A stretch of DNA of 64,000 nucleotides from Dongibacter bovis (GCA_902763085.1 CACWQW010000022.1:1-64000); one strand, 5' to 3'; positions 44,927 through 58,097 are shown, counted from the stretch's first letter. The notes: generated by a model not told the origin, from the sequence alone. Program-made: numbers and translations.

Positions 44927-45082
44927 AGTTTGGAAGACCTCCTACATGCTCAGATATTAGGAATACACAAAACCTGTTTTTACCCTACCATGGGATTCGG
45001 CTGTGCCTGTTATGCCTTTGTAAATTCTATGTTATTTCGTAAATCGCGAGCAGTGCGCAGGGACGGATGTCTTGGAGTGCGC

Positions 45083-45110
45083 TTGCCCCCCGACGGATTT
45101 ATGCTATACT
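45083..45110 (+). promoter_or_regulatory. Promoter of the HD-domain gene
   Basis: TTGCCC and TATACT with 16 bases between and TGC before the -10 box (extended -10). Confidence 0.65.
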
Positions 45111-45136
45111 AGAAAAATGCGAAAGGAGTGATCGGG

Positions 45137-45637
45137 ATGGATATGGATCTCGTCTTGAAAGAAATGATAGACTACGATGCAGGGGATGCGCGGCGCATTC
45201 AGCATTTCCTCAAAGTGTATCTCTACGCGGGGCTGATCGGCCGCGCGGAACAGCTGCCGGAAGAGATGCTCGAGACGCTCGAGACAGCAGCGATCTTGCA
45301 CGATATCGGCATCCACGCGGCAGAGGAGAAATACGGCAGCGCTGCGGGGAAGTATCAGGAAATCGAGGGGCCGGCACCGGCGCGGGCCCTGCTCGAGCGG
45401 ATCGGTTGCCCAGAACATCGCATCGAGCGCGTCTGTTATCTCATCGCCCATCATCATACGTACGGTGAAGTCGACGGGCCGGACTATCAGATCCTCATCG
45501 AGGCGGATTTCCTCGTCAACGCGTATGAGGACGCTCTTTCTCCCCAGGCGATTGCCGCGTTCCGGGAAAAGTGCTTCCAAACGGAAAGCGGTAAGCGACT
45601 GCTCGATACGATGTACGGCCTTTCGTCGCGGCTATAA
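45137..45637 (+). CDS. HD-domain phosphohydrolase
   Basis: 166 residues. HD signature AAILHDIGIHAAEEKYG near residue 54 and a second histidine pair HHHTYGE near 106. The first helix has ARRIQHFLKVY with a metal-ligand His. Substrate is unknown; small HD proteins act on nucleotides. ATG 45137 after AAAGGAGTGAT; GTG 45128 overlaps that site. Confidence 0.85.
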   Translation: MDMDLVLKEMIDYDAGDARRIQHFLKVYLYAGLIGRAEQLPEEMLETLETAAILHDIGIHAAEEKYGSAAGKYQEIEGPAPARALLERIGCPEHRIERVCYLIAHHHTYGEVDGPDYQILIEADFLVNAYEDALSPQAIAAFREKCFQTESGKRLLDTMYGLSSRL

Positions 45638-45654
45638 AATTCTTTCTTCCGAGC

Positions 45655-45683
45655 TGGACAAAGGGAAATCAGCGGTATAAAAT
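45655..45683 (+). promoter_or_regulatory. Promoter of corA
   Basis: TGGACA and TAAAAT with a 17-base spacer, giving a leader of about 170 bases before corA. Confidence 0.55.
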
Positions 45684-45689
45684 GAGGTT

Positions 45690-45860
45690 CGGATAAAAAT
45701 CTCAACTACAAGGATGGTGAGGAACATGGACGACCACCCTAGCTCAGCAGAGCCCAAACGATGCCAAAAGAGAATACGGGGGAGGCGTCCTGTCCTCGGT
45801 GCCGTCTGACGGCACGTGTGCATGGCGGGCGTTTCCCTGACCGAAAGGAGACAGCCATCC
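45690..45860 (+). promoter_or_regulatory. Structured leader of corA (unassigned)
   Basis: A 170-base untranslated stretch with hairpins such as GTGCCGTCTGACGGCAC (45800-45816) and GGAGGCGTCC. It starts with GGTGAGG, as M-box leaders do, but the rest of the M-box pattern is not there. It may be a divergent metal-sensing leader; no class is claimed. Confidence 0.4.
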
Positions 45861-46814
45861 ATGCTGAAAATCTACAAATCAATGGAGAGCGGTCCGCTCG
45901 TGGAGCTCACGCTGAAGACGCTCGAGAAGGGCGCCTGGATCAATATCATCGATCCGACGCCCTACGAGCTGAAGGTCGTGAGCAATCTCACGGAGGTCGA
46001 CCCGGATTTCCTGCGGTCGGCGCTCGACGATGAGGAGCGCTCCCATACGGATGTCGAAGACGATTCCGTCATGGTCCTGACGAACGTGCCTGTCTGCCGT
46101 GACCGCGACAGCTATGATGCCCTGCCGCTCGCCATCATCGTGACGGAGGAGTACATCATCACGGTCTGCCTGGAGGAGACGCCCGTGATGATGGAGTTCA
46201 ACGAGCGCACGGCAAAGCTTTTCCGTACCTATAAGAAGACGCGGTTCCTCTTCCAGATCCTCTATAAATCTGCGACGTATTTCCTGCGCTATCTGCGTCA
46301 GATCTCCAAGATCTCGGATGAGATCGAGGATCAGCTGCGCCATGATATGAAGAACAGCGAGATCCTGCGTCTGCTGACGCTGCAAAAGGGCCTCACGTAT
46401 TTCAATGCGGCGATCCGCTCGAACGGCGCCGTGCTCGACAAGCTCACGCGCATGCGCAACAACCAGAACCTGCAGCCCATCCTCAAGACGTACGAGGAGG
46501 ATGAGGACCTGCTCGAGGACGTCATCATCGAGAACAAGCAGGCACGCGAGATGGTCGAGATGTACAGCAAGATCCTCGCCCGTCTCGCCGATACGTTTTC
46601 TTCTATTATTTCCAACAACCAGAACCTCGTGATGAAATTCCTCGCGGCGATGACGATCATCGTCGCAATCCCGACGGTCGTGTCGAGTTTCTTCGGCATG
46701 AATGTCCCCGTGCCGTTCGCGGAGAATCCGCTCGGGTTCGCTTACATCATGATCATCGCGGTGGTGATTTCCATCACGTCCGCCTATGTGCTCTGGCGGC
46801 GGGATATGTTCTGA
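45861..46814 (+). CDS. corA: CorA-family magnesium/divalent-cation channel
   Basis: 317 residues. A large cytoplasmic domain with a long helix precedes two C-terminal membrane helices, separated by the signature GMN (FFGMNVPVPF near residue 280). Carries Mg2+ or Co2+/Ni2+. ATG 45861 after GAAAGGAG. A long leader precedes it. Confidence 0.93.
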   Translation: MLKIYKSMESGPLVELTLKTLEKGAWINIIDPTPYELKVVSNLTEVDPDFLRSALDDEERSHTDVEDDSVMVLTNVPVCRDRDSYDALPLAIIVTEEYIITVCLEETPVMMEFNERTAKLFRTYKKTRFLFQILYKSATYFLRYLRQISKISDEIEDQLRHDMKNSEILRLLTLQKGLTYFNAAIRSNGAVLDKLTRMRNNQNLQPILKTYEEDEDLLEDVIIENKQAREMVEMYSKILARLADTFSSIISNNQNLVMKFLAAMTIIVAIPTVVSSFFGMNVPVPFAENPLGFAYIMIIAVVISITSAYVLWRRDMF

Positions 46815-46827
46815 GAGGAGGCGGCGG

Positions 46828-47019
46828 ATGGAAGCCGTACCATCGGGAAGTTTTTTGGAGGAGTTTACGCTCATTGCCGATCGCGCTGCTGAGGAGGGCG
46901 AGACCTTCCTCATCGAGCGGAAGAACGGCAGGGATGTGGTCCTACTTTCCCTTGACGCGTACAATGAACTGCGGCGAAGCCTCTATGAGGCGCGTCGCGC
47001 ACGGGACTGCCACGATTGA
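46828..47019 (+). CDS. Phd/YefM-like antitoxin-type protein, no toxin seen
   Basis: 63 residues. The pattern FTLIADRAAEEGETFLIERK, GRDVVLLSLDAYNELRR follows the Phd/YefM fold, in which a short beta-alpha segment binds DNA. A partner toxin would normally overlap or follow; here a terminator and then a permease follow. It starts 13 bases after corA. It may be an orphan antitoxin or an unrelated small regulator. Confidence 0.7.
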   Translation: MEAVPSGSFLEEFTLIADRAAEEGETFLIERKNGRDVVLLSLDAYNELRRSLYEARRARDCHD

Positions 47020-47036
47020 CGCGGCAGTCTTTTTTT
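47005..47036 (+). terminator. Terminator after corA and the Phd-like gene
   Basis: GACTGCC pairs with GGCAGTC and is followed by seven T; it overlaps the last codons of the Phd-like gene. Confidence 0.75.
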
Positions 47037-47114
47037 CGTGCAAATGCTTTTTATTTATACCGAAATATGATAGAATGTATGCTTGTAAAGCAATCCTATG
47101 GGGAGGGTGTACGG

Positions 47115-48515
47115 TTGAATTTCCTGCGTACAAAAAGCATTGAGGAATATCAGACAGATGCCGCAGCATCACATCTGCGGCGCACGATGGGAGCGCTGGA
47201 TGTGACCTTGCTCGGCGTTGGCGTCATCGTCGGCACGGGGATCTTCGTCTTGACAGGGGTCGCGGCGGCGAAATATGCGGGCCCTGCGCTCATGCTTTCC
47301 TTTCTGATTGCCTCGGTGACCTGCGGTTTCGTGAGCATGACGTATTCGGAGCTCGCGTCGATGGTGCCGGTGGCGGGGAGTGCTTATGCCTACGCTTATA
47401 CGTCGGTGGGCGAGCTCCTGGCCTGGCTCGTCGGATGGAATCTCGTGCTCGAGTATTCCGTCGGCGCTTCGGCCGTGGCGGGCGGCTGGTCCGCTTATGT
47501 CGTCGGCCTGCTCAAGACGGCGGGGCTCGATCTGCCGCTCGCGTATACCGCGGTCCCCGCGGATGGCGGCATCGTGAATCTGCCGGCCGTGCTCATCACG
47601 CTCTTCCTCTCCGCGCTGCTCGTCCGCGGCGTGCACGAGAGCGTCGCGGTCAACAAGGCGCTCGTCGCCGTCAAGCTGCTCGCCATCTTCATCTTCCTCT
47701 TCCTCGCGGCGCCGTCGGTGAACGCGGCGAACTGGGAGCCGTTCCTGCCGTTCGGCTGGGCGGGCGTCTCCGCCGGTGCCGCAGTCATCTTCTTTGCCTA
47801 TCTCGGCGTGGACTCGGTGGCGACGGCGGCGGAGGAGACGAAGAATCCCGCGCGTGACATGCCGATCGGCATCATCGCTTCCCTCATCATCTGCACGCTG
47901 CTCTATGTCGGCGTCACGGCGGTCATGACGGGCAACGTTCCCTACGCCGAGCTCGATAACGCCGAGCCTGTCGCGTATGTGCTGCGTGCGCTCGGCTATC
48001 GCTTCGGCTCGGCGCTCGTCGGGACGGGGGCCATCGCCGGACTCACGACGGTGCTGCTCGTCATGATGTACGCACAGACGCGGGCGTTTTTCGCCATGAG
48101 CCGCGACGGTCTGATCCCGCAGTTGGTCTGCAAGATCCATCCGCGCTATGCGACGCCGCACCGCATCACGCTCATCGTGGGCATCGGGGTCGCGCTCATC
48201 TCCGGTTTTACGCCGATCCATGTCGTCGCGGAGATGTGCAGCGTGGGGACGCTCTTCGCCTTCATCGTTTCCGCTGTCGGCGTCGTCGTCATGCGCCGCC
48301 GGTATCCGAGGGCGCGGCGTCCTTTCCGCTGCCCGGCTGTCTATGTCATGAGCCTGCTCGCGGTCGTGAGCTGCGGCTATATCATGTACAATCTCTCATC
48401 CATGACGTGGGAGCGTTTCTGGATTTGGAGCGCGCTGGGCCTCTTGATCTATTTCCTCTACGGCTACCGCCACAGCAGAGAGGGAGCGAAGCAGGCGGGG
48501 GAGAAAACCTGCTGA
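47115..48515 (+). CDS. APC-family amino-acid permease (cationic amino-acid type)
   Basis: 466 residues, 12-13 hydrophobic segments. GVGVIVGTGIFVLTGVAA near residue 37 and FFAYLGVDSVATAAEETKNP near 230 are the CAT/YfnA signatures. Substrate unknown. TTG 47115 was chosen because GGGAGGGTG is just upstream; the frame stays open to 47016. Confidence 0.88.
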   Translation: MNFLRTKSIEEYQTDAAASHLRRTMGALDVTLLGVGVIVGTGIFVLTGVAAAKYAGPALMLSFLIASVTCGFVSMTYSELASMVPVAGSAYAYAYTSVGELLAWLVGWNLVLEYSVGASAVAGGWSAYVVGLLKTAGLDLPLAYTAVPADGGIVNLPAVLITLFLSALLVRGVHESVAVNKALVAVKLLAIFIFLFLAAPSVNAANWEPFLPFGWAGVSAGAAVIFFAYLGVDSVATAAEETKNPARDMPIGIIASLIICTLLYVGVTAVMTGNVPYAELDNAEPVAYVLRALGYRFGSALVGTGAIAGLTTVLLVMMYAQTRAFFAMSRDGLIPQLVCKIHPRYATPHRITLIVGIGVALISGFTPIHVVAEMCSVGTLFAFIVSAVGVVVMRRRYPRARRPFRCPAVYVMSLLAVVSCGYIMYNLSSMTWERFWIWSALGLLIYFLYGYRHSREGAKQAGEKTC

Positions 48516-48557
48516 GCAGGGTAATCTGTCCTTTACATTCGCGAAAGCGGCATGTAA

Positions 48558-52105
<3,548 letters not shown>

Positions 52106-52125
52106 GCCCGCTAGCTGAGATATCG

Positions 52126-52175
52126 CAGGAAAAACCGCGCATGGCCCGCAGGGGCTGTGCGCGGTTTCCTGTTTT
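52126..52175 (+). terminator. Terminator after nifJ
   Basis: A strong stem (CAGGAAAAACCGCGCA with TGCGCGGTTTCCTG) followed by TTTT. Confidence 0.82.
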
Positions 52176-52185
52176 GAAAAAATGC

Positions 52186-52214
52186 TTGCTTTTCTTTTGC
52201 AAATAGCGTATAAT
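52186..52214 (+). promoter_or_regulatory. Promoter of tRNA-Pro copy 2
   Basis: TTGCTT and TATAAT with a 17-base spacer, ending 12 bases before the tRNA. Confidence 0.8.
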
Positions 52215-52226
52215 AATCATCGTTGT

Positions 52227-52303
<77 letters not shown>

Positions 52304-52305
52304 TA

Positions 52306-52330
52306 GGTCAGCCGTTGGGCTGGCCTTTTT
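52306..52330 (+). terminator. Terminator of tRNA-Pro copy 2
   Basis: GGTCAGCC pairs with GGCTGGCC, GTTG loop, then TTTTT. Confidence 0.82.
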
Positions 52331-52418
52331 CATATGCAAAAATCCACAGGAGCACAAGCTCTGGGAAGAACTGGGGGAGCGGTTTCGTAGCCTTCGTGTG
52401 CGTATGGCGGCGTATAGT

Positions 52419-52448
52419 TTGTTCACGTCCATTATGGTATGGTATAAT
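52419..52448 (+). promoter_or_regulatory. Promoter of the M16C peptidase gene
   Basis: TTGTTC and TATAAT with 18 bases between, 37 bases before the start codon. Confidence 0.65.
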
Positions 52449-52484
52449 AGGGATGTTTTGAAATGATAGCGAGGAGGAATTCCC

Positions 52485-55403
52485 ATGAAGATACAAGAAG
52501 TTCGTCACGGCTTTCGCCTGCTGCGGGAAACGGAAGTTCCCGAGGCGGATGTGACGGCGTATGAGTTCACGCACGAGAAGAGCGGAGCGCGTCTGCTCTA
52601 TCTGAAGACGACGGATGACAACAAGGTCTTTTCCATCACGTTCCGCACGCCGCCGACGGATGATACGGGCGTCGCGCATATCGTCGAGCATTCGACCCTC
52701 TGCGGTTCGCGCAAGTATCCGCTCAAGGAGCCGTTCGTCGAGCTCGTCAAGGGCAGCCTCAACACGTTCCTCAACGCGATGACGTACCCAGATAAGACGA
52801 TGTATCCCGTGGCGAGTCGCAATGACAAGGATTTCCAGAATCTCATGGACGTCTATCTCGATGCCGTCTTCTATCCTGCGATGCGGGAAAACCCGCAGGT
52901 GCTCATGCAGGAGGGCTGGCACTACGAGATCGAGAGTCCGGAGGCGCCGCTCACCTATAGCGGCGTCGTCTACAACGAGATGAAAGGGGCACTCTCCTCG
53001 CCAGATGACCTGCTCGAGAGCAAGATCATGGCCTCCCTCTATCCCGATACGACGTATCACTACGAGTCGGGCGGCGATCCGCAGGCAATCCCGCAGCTGA
53101 CGCAGCAGAAATTCATCGATTTCCACGCGCGCTACTATCATCCGTCCAACAGCTATATCTACCTCTACGGCGATCTCGATATCGATGAGAAGCTGCGCTA
53201 CCTCGACCGGGAATATCTCTCGCAGTTCGATCGCATTCCCGTGCCGTCGCAGATCAAGGCGCAGCCGCCCTTTTCCGGTCTGCGCCGCTTGACGGAGCAG
53301 TATCCCGTGGGCGCCGATGAGGACACGAAGGAAAAGACCTTCCTCTCCCTGAACTGGAAGGTCGGCAAAGCGGCGGACGCGAAGACAATGCTCGCGCTCG
53401 CCATCCTCGAGCAGGCCCTCCTGCGCTCGCAGGCGGCGCCGCTGCGCAAGGCACTCGTCGATGCACACCTTGGCAAAGACGTGGATTCTGAATTCGAGAC
53501 CGATCTCATGGAGCCGTTCTTTTCCATCATCATCAACAATTCGGAGGGCGAGCGGCAGGAGACGTTCTATCGCACCGTTATGGATACGCTGCGCACGCTT
53601 GCGACACAGGGTCTCGACCGCACGCTCATGGAGGCGTCACTCAACCGGTTTGAGTTCAAGGCACGGGAGGCGGATTTCGGCTCGGCGCCGAAAGGGCTCA
53701 TCTACAATATCCGCTGCCTCAGGAGCTGGCTCTATGATGGGGATCCTTTGGACTACCTCTTTTATGAGAAGACGTTCCAGCAGCTTCGCGCAGGCCTCGA
53801 AGACGGCTATTTCGAGCAGCTCATCAAGACGTATCTCCTTGACAATCCCCATGTGACGCTGCTGACGCTCGCACCGTCGACGACGCTCGCGGCGGCAAAG
53901 GAGCAGGCGATGCAGCAGGAGCTCGCGGCACGGAAGCGCGCGATGAGCGCGGCGGACATCAAGGATGTCATCGAGGGGACACGGGCGCTCAAGCAGCGCC
54001 AGCAGACGCCGGATACGCCGGAAGCGCTGGCGACGATCCCCGTGCTGAAACTCGAGGATATCCGCAGGAAAGCGTACGAGCTGCCGCTCTCCCTTGGTGA
54101 GCTGGCGGGCAGGAAGCTGCTCGAGAGCGATGTGGAGACCAACGGCATCGTCTACCTCACGTTCTATTTCGATGCGTCGCGCGTGGCGCAGGCGGATCTT
54201 CCCTATGCGTACTTGCTCTGCGCGCTGCTCGGCAGTGTCGACACGGAAAAGCATTCGTACATGGAGCTCGCCAATCTCACAGACCTTCACACGGGCGGAC
54301 TGAGCTATGATCTCGGCGCTTATACGTACAAGGACGCTCCGGAGACCTTCCTGCCGAAGTTCCGCGTGAAAGCGAAGGCGCTGACGCGCAAGCTGCCGGA
54401 ACTCTTTTCCCTGCTGGAGGAGATCCTCCTGACGAGTCGCTTCACTGATGGGAAACGCCTCAGGGAGCTGCTCGAGCAGGAGCAGGTCTCCATCGAGATG
54501 AACATGCAGCGCAGCGCCCATAATGTTGTCGCCTCTCGTCTCGCCGCGTACTTCACGAAGGCCGGCGCCTATGAGGATGAGGGGATGCTGCCGTACTATG
54601 AGTTCGTCAAAGCCTTCCTCAAGGATTTCGATGCTTCGCTGGTCCGCATGCAGGAGGCGATGGCACGCGTCGTACCGCGCCTCTTCGGGGGGATGGGGCT
54701 CGCTGTCAGCCTGACCGTCGCGGCCGCCGACGCGCCGGCGGCGAAAGCGGAGCTCGGACAATTCCTGCAAGCGTTGCCCGCGCAGGACTATCCGGAGGAG
54801 GCATATCATTTCCCGCTGAAGAAGCGGAATGATGCGTTCCTCTCTGCCAGCCAGGTGCAGTATGTCGGGAAGGGCGCGAACTTCAAGCAGCTCGGATTTG
54901 CGTATACGGGTGCGATGCGCGTGCTCGAGACGCTGCTGCGCTACGGCTATTTCTGGACGAAGATCCGCGTGCAGGGCGGTGCGTACGGTGCGTTCACGCG
55001 CTTCCGCCGCGACGGGCAGCTCTATTTCGGCTCCTATCGCGATCCGAACTTGAAGGAGACACTCGCTGTCTTCGACGGTACGGCGGAGTTCGTGCGGAAT
55101 TTCAAGGCGACGGATCGCGAGATGCTCAAGTCCATCATCGGCACGATGAGTGCCGTCGATCTGCCGATGACCGCGAAGATGAAGGGCGAGGCGGCAGCGG
55201 AATGCTACCTGCGCGGCATCACTTATGAGGACCGCCAGCAGTCGCGCGACGAGATCCTCAGCACGCGGCAGAAGGATATCCGCGCGCTCGCGCCGCTCGT
55301 CGATGCCTGCATGCATGAGAATGCCATCTGCGTCTTCGGCGGTGAGGAGAAGGTGCAGGAGAATGCGGCGCTCTTCGACCATCTGACCCATGTGATGGAT
55401 TGA
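52485..55403 (+). CDS. M16C zinc metallopeptidase (presequence-protease-like)
   Basis: 972 residues. The inverted zinc motif is HIVEH near residue 65 (GVAHIVEHSTLCGSRKYP), with the third ligand in YNEMKGALSSPDD about 85 residues later. Two M16 halves are joined by a hinge near 480-520. Related to yeast Cym1/PreP, which degrades peptides in a closed chamber. Cytoplasmic; no signal peptide. GAGGAGG precedes the ATG. Confidence 0.92.
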   Translation: MKIQEVRHGFRLLRETEVPEADVTAYEFTHEKSGARLLYLKTTDDNKVFSITFRTPPTDDTGVAHIVEHSTLCGSRKYPLKEPFVELVKGSLNTFLNAMTYPDKTMYPVASRNDKDFQNLMDVYLDAVFYPAMRENPQVLMQEGWHYEIESPEAPLTYSGVVYNEMKGALSSPDDLLESKIMASLYPDTTYHYESGGDPQAIPQLTQQKFIDFHARYYHPSNSYIYLYGDLDIDEKLRYLDREYLSQFDRIPVPSQIKAQPPFSGLRRLTEQYPVGADEDTKEKTFLSLNWKVGKAADAKTMLALAILEQALLRSQAAPLRKALVDAHLGKDVDSEFETDLMEPFFSIIINNSEGERQETFYRTVMDTLRTLATQGLDRTLMEASLNRFEFKAREADFGSAPKGLIYNIRCLRSWLYDGDPLDYLFYEKTFQQLRAGLEDGYFEQLIKTYLLDNPHVTLLTLAPSTTLAAAKEQAMQQELAARKRAMSAADIKDVIEGTRALKQRQQTPDTPEALATIPVLKLEDIRRKAYELPLSLGELAGRKLLESDVETNGIVYLTFYFDASRVAQADLPYAYLLCALLGSVDTEKHSYMELANLTDLHTGGLSYDLGAYTYKDAPETFLPKFRVKAKALTRKLPELFSLLEEILLTSRFTDGKRLRELLEQEQVSIEMNMQRSAHNVVASRLAAYFTKAGAYEDEGMLPYYEFVKAFLKDFDASLVRMQEAMARVVPRLFGGMGLAVSLTVAAADAPAAKAELGQFLQALPAQDYPEEAYHFPLKKRNDAFLSASQVQYVGKGANFKQLGFAYTGAMRVLETLLRYGYFWTKIRVQGGAYGAFTRFRRDGQLYFGSYRDPNLKETLAVFDGTAEFVRNFKATDREMLKSIIGTMSAVDLPMTAKMKGEAAAECYLRGITYEDRQQSRDEILSTRQKDIRALAPLVDACMHENAICVFGGEEKVQENAALFDHLTHVMD

Positions 55404-55428
55404 CTTTCAGGGTTCATCATGCAATAAT
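55400..55428 (+). promoter_or_regulatory. Possible promoter of dapA
   Basis: TTGACT and AATAAT with a 17-base spacer, overlapping the stop codon of the peptidase gene. Nothing else clear is seen in the 130-base gap before dapA. Confidence 0.35.
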
Positions 55429-55533
55429 GATAGAAAACTTTGCTGACCTGTTTCTCCTTTCCAGAAGCGGGTCACCGGCAAGTGCTCCCAGCTTTCCTAG
55501 TAGATGGCGCGGAGCTGATAGGGAGGGCTTTTT

Positions 55534-56421
55534 GTGAAAAAAGAGATTTTTCAGGGCGCGGCGGTCGCTCTCATCACGCCGTTCACGGAGGATGGGATCA
55601 ACTTCGACGAGCTCGCACGCGTGCTCGAGGATCAGATCGCCGGAGGGACGGATGCCATCGTCATCACTGGGACGACGGGCGAATCTGCAACCATGACGGA
55701 TGAGGAGCATCGCGCCGTGATCAAGTTCGCCTGCGAGCGGGTACACGGCCGCATCCCTGTCATCGCCGGTACGGGCTCGAACGAGACGGCTTACGCGATC
55801 TCGCTCTCGCAGTACGCAGAAAGCGTGGGAGCAGATGCGCTGCTCGTCGTGACGCCGTACTACAACAAGTGCACGCAGAACGGTCTCGTGGCGCATTACA
55901 CGGCCATTGCCGACAGCGTGAACATCCCCATCATTCTCTACGATGTACCCTCTCGCACAGGCGTTGGCATCCAGACGGAGACGTATGTGAAGCTCGCGCA
56001 GCATCCGAACATCGCGGCGGTCAAGGAGGCAAACGGCGATCTCTCCAAGATCCTGCGCCTGCGCGCGGCCGTCGGTGACCAGCTGACGATCTACTCCGGA
56101 AATGACGACCAGATCATCCCCATCCTCTCCCTGGGTGGCAAGGGTGTGATTTCCGTCCTTTCCAATGTCGCACCGCAGGATATGCATCGGATGTGCGCTC
56201 TCTACTTCGAGGGCAAGGTCGAGGAGGCGGCGAAGATGCAGATTGATTACTGCGATCTCATCGATGCGCTGTTCTGTGAGGTCAATCCGATTCCGGCGAA
56301 GACGGCTATGCATCTCCTCGGCTATGAGACGGGGCCGCTGCGCATGCCGCTTTCCCCCATGGAGCCGGCACATGTCGAGAAACTCAAGACGGCGCTCCGC
56401 CGCCACGGATTGCTGAAATGA
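55534..56421 (+). CDS. dapA: 4-hydroxy-tetrahydrodipicolinate synthase
   Basis: First step of lysine/DAP synthesis, 295 residues. GTTGESATMTDEEHRAVI near residue 45, YYNKCTQNGLVAHY near 108 and the Schiff-base lysine in AAVKEANGDLSKI near 163 are typical. GTG 55534 after GGGAGGG. Separate from other lysine genes in this window. Confidence 0.93.
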   Translation: MKKEIFQGAAVALITPFTEDGINFDELARVLEDQIAGGTDAIVITGTTGESATMTDEEHRAVIKFACERVHGRIPVIAGTGSNETAYAISLSQYAESVGADALLVVTPYYNKCTQNGLVAHYTAIADSVNIPIILYDVPSRTGVGIQTETYVKLAQHPNIAAVKEANGDLSKILRLRAAVGDQLTIYSGNDDQIIPILSLGGKGVISVLSNVAPQDMHRMCALYFEGKVEEAAKMQIDYCDLIDALFCEVNPIPAKTAMHLLGYETGPLRMPLSPMEPAHVEKLKTALRRHGLLK

Positions 56422-56508
56422 ATTTGATACGATTGGCAGGCAAAGAGGCTTCCGATGCAGAGGGAGCCTCTCTCTTTTTCCTGTCTCTCCAAAGGTGGTA
56501 TGGACTTT

Positions 56509-57174
56509 ATGCATGGTGTCTTTGATATCGTCGGGCCCGTGATGATCGGTCCGTCGAGTTCTCATACGGCAGGGGCTGTCCGGCTGGGACTCATGGCGCG
56601 TCAGGTGCTTGGTGAGGAGCCGGTGAAAGCAGAGATCTTCCTGCATGGCTCATTCGCGCAGACGTACCGTGGACACGGCACGGACAAGGCGCTCGTGGCG
56701 GGCATCCTCGGGTTCGCGCCGGACGATGAGCGCATTCGAGAGGCGCTCGAGATCGCGACGCGGCGGGGCGTGAAGTATCGCTTCGAGCCGGTCCAGCTCG
56801 AGCAGGCGCATCCCAATACGGCGATCCTGGCGCTCACGGGCGCCTCCGGGCGGGTGGTGCGCGTGCGCGGCTCCTCCGTCGGCGGCGGCAACATCCTCGT
56901 CACGAACATCGACGGCTATGAGGTCGAGCTCACAGGGGCATATCCCGCGCTCATCACGATCCATCGCGACCGTCCCGGCGTCATCACCCAGGTGACGCAG
57001 GTGCTCTCGCGCTATGAGGTCAATATCGCGTTCATGCGCGTTTCTCGTAAGAATCGCGGGGAAACCGCCATGATGATCATGGAACTTGACGATATTCCTG
57101 CCGACGAAGTCATCGAGGAGTGCAGGGAAGTCTGTGATGTCGAGAATGCGTTCAGCATTCCGCCCATCGGTTAG
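56509..57174 (+). CDS. sdaAB: L-serine dehydratase, beta subunit
   Basis: Iron-sulfur L-serine dehydratase converts serine to pyruvate. Beta subunit of 221 residues with GPSSSHTAGAVRLGLMAR near the start and a C-terminal ACT domain (about 147-215). ATG 56509 lies about ten bases after AAAGGTGG; ATG 56500 is too close. Ten bases before the alpha subunit. Confidence 0.93.
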   Translation: MHGVFDIVGPVMIGPSSSHTAGAVRLGLMARQVLGEEPVKAEIFLHGSFAQTYRGHGTDKALVAGILGFAPDDERIREALEIATRRGVKYRFEPVQLEQAHPNTAILALTGASGRVVRVRGSSVGGGNILVTNIDGYEVELTGAYPALITIHRDRPGVITQVTQVLSRYEVNIAFMRVSRKNRGETAMMIMELDDIPADEVIEECREVCDVENAFSIPPIG

Positions 57175-57183
57175 GAGGACAGG

Positions 57184-58062
57184 ATGATTGATTTTCATAC
57201 CGTCGGCGAGCTCATCAGGCTCGCAGAGGAAAAGGATGTGCCGGTGCATGAGATCGTCATCGCCCGCGAGATGCATGATGCGCAGCGGTCGCGGCAGTCG
57301 CTCCTCGACGAGATGACGAAGAACTGGGAGGTCATGCAGGCAGCCGTCGAGCGCGGCATCGAGAACGAGGAACACTCGCTGAGCGGTCTCACAGGAGGCG
57401 ATGCGCAGAGACTCTACGCCTCCGCCGGGAAGGGATGGCTGGGAGCGCACGTCCTGCAGGCAGCGGCGTATGCCGTCGGCGTCAGCGAAGTCAATGCCGT
57501 CATGGGGCGCATCGTCGCCTGTCCGACAGCGGGCAGCTGTGGCATCCTGCCAGCGGCGCTCTACGCAGCACGTGCACAGCGCCATGTGTCCGATGCGGCG
57601 GTGGTAGACGCGCTCTTCACGGCGGCGGGCATCGGCATGGTCATTGATCGGAACGCCTCGATCGCCGGCGCCGAGGGCGGCTGCCAGGCGGAGTGCGGCA
57701 CGGCTGCCGGCATGGCTGCGGCGGCGCTCGTCGAACTCGCAGGCGGCACGCCGCCCGCCATCGGCAACGCCTGTGCCCTGGCCATCAAGAACCTGCTCGG
57801 CCTCGCTTGCGATCCCGTCGCTGGTCTCGTCGAAGTGCCTTGCGTCAAGCGGAACGGGTTCTGCACCGTGCACGCGATGCTCGCGGCGGACATGAGCCTT
57901 GCGGGCGTGACCTCCGTGATTCCCGTCGATGATGTCATCGAGGCGATGGCATCCATCGGCCGCATGATGCCGCATGCGCTCAAAGAGACAGCGAAGGGCG
58001 GCCTTGCGGCGACCGCTGCTGGAAAGGCGCTGGCTGCGCGGATCTATCCATCCCACGGCTGA
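57184..58062 (+). CDS. sdaAA: L-serine dehydratase, alpha subunit
   Basis: 292 residues. VACPTAGSCGILPAAL near residue 115 and ECGTAAGMAAAALVELAGG near 175 carry the cluster ligands, and DPVAGLVEVPCVKRNG near 213 adds another cysteine. Forms the enzyme with SdaAB. Supplies pyruvate, the substrate of nifJ. Confidence 0.93.
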   Translation: MIDFHTVGELIRLAEEKDVPVHEIVIAREMHDAQRSRQSLLDEMTKNWEVMQAAVERGIENEEHSLSGLTGGDAQRLYASAGKGWLGAHVLQAAAYAVGVSEVNAVMGRIVACPTAGSCGILPAALYAARAQRHVSDAAVVDALFTAAGIGMVIDRNASIAGAEGGCQAECGTAAGMAAAALVELAGGTPPAIGNACALAIKNLLGLACDPVAGLVEVPCVKRNGFCTVHAMLAADMSLAGVTSVIPVDDVIEAMASIGRMMPHALKETAKGGLAATAAGKALAARIYPSHG

Positions 58063-58069
58063 GCAAGCG

Positions 58070-58095
58070 CCTGCAAAAGAAAAACTTTTGTCAGG
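58070..58095 (+). terminator. Hairpin after sdaAA (weak terminator)
   Basis: CCTG-CAAAAG pairs with CTTTTG-CAGG (one bulged base) around an AAAAA loop. No T-run follows. Confidence 0.4.
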
Positions 58096-58097
58096 AA

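Noticed and set aside
45700-45860. M-box, NiCo or Mn riboswitch before corA
   Set aside because: Only fragments of the M-box pattern are present; no class could be aligned by eye.
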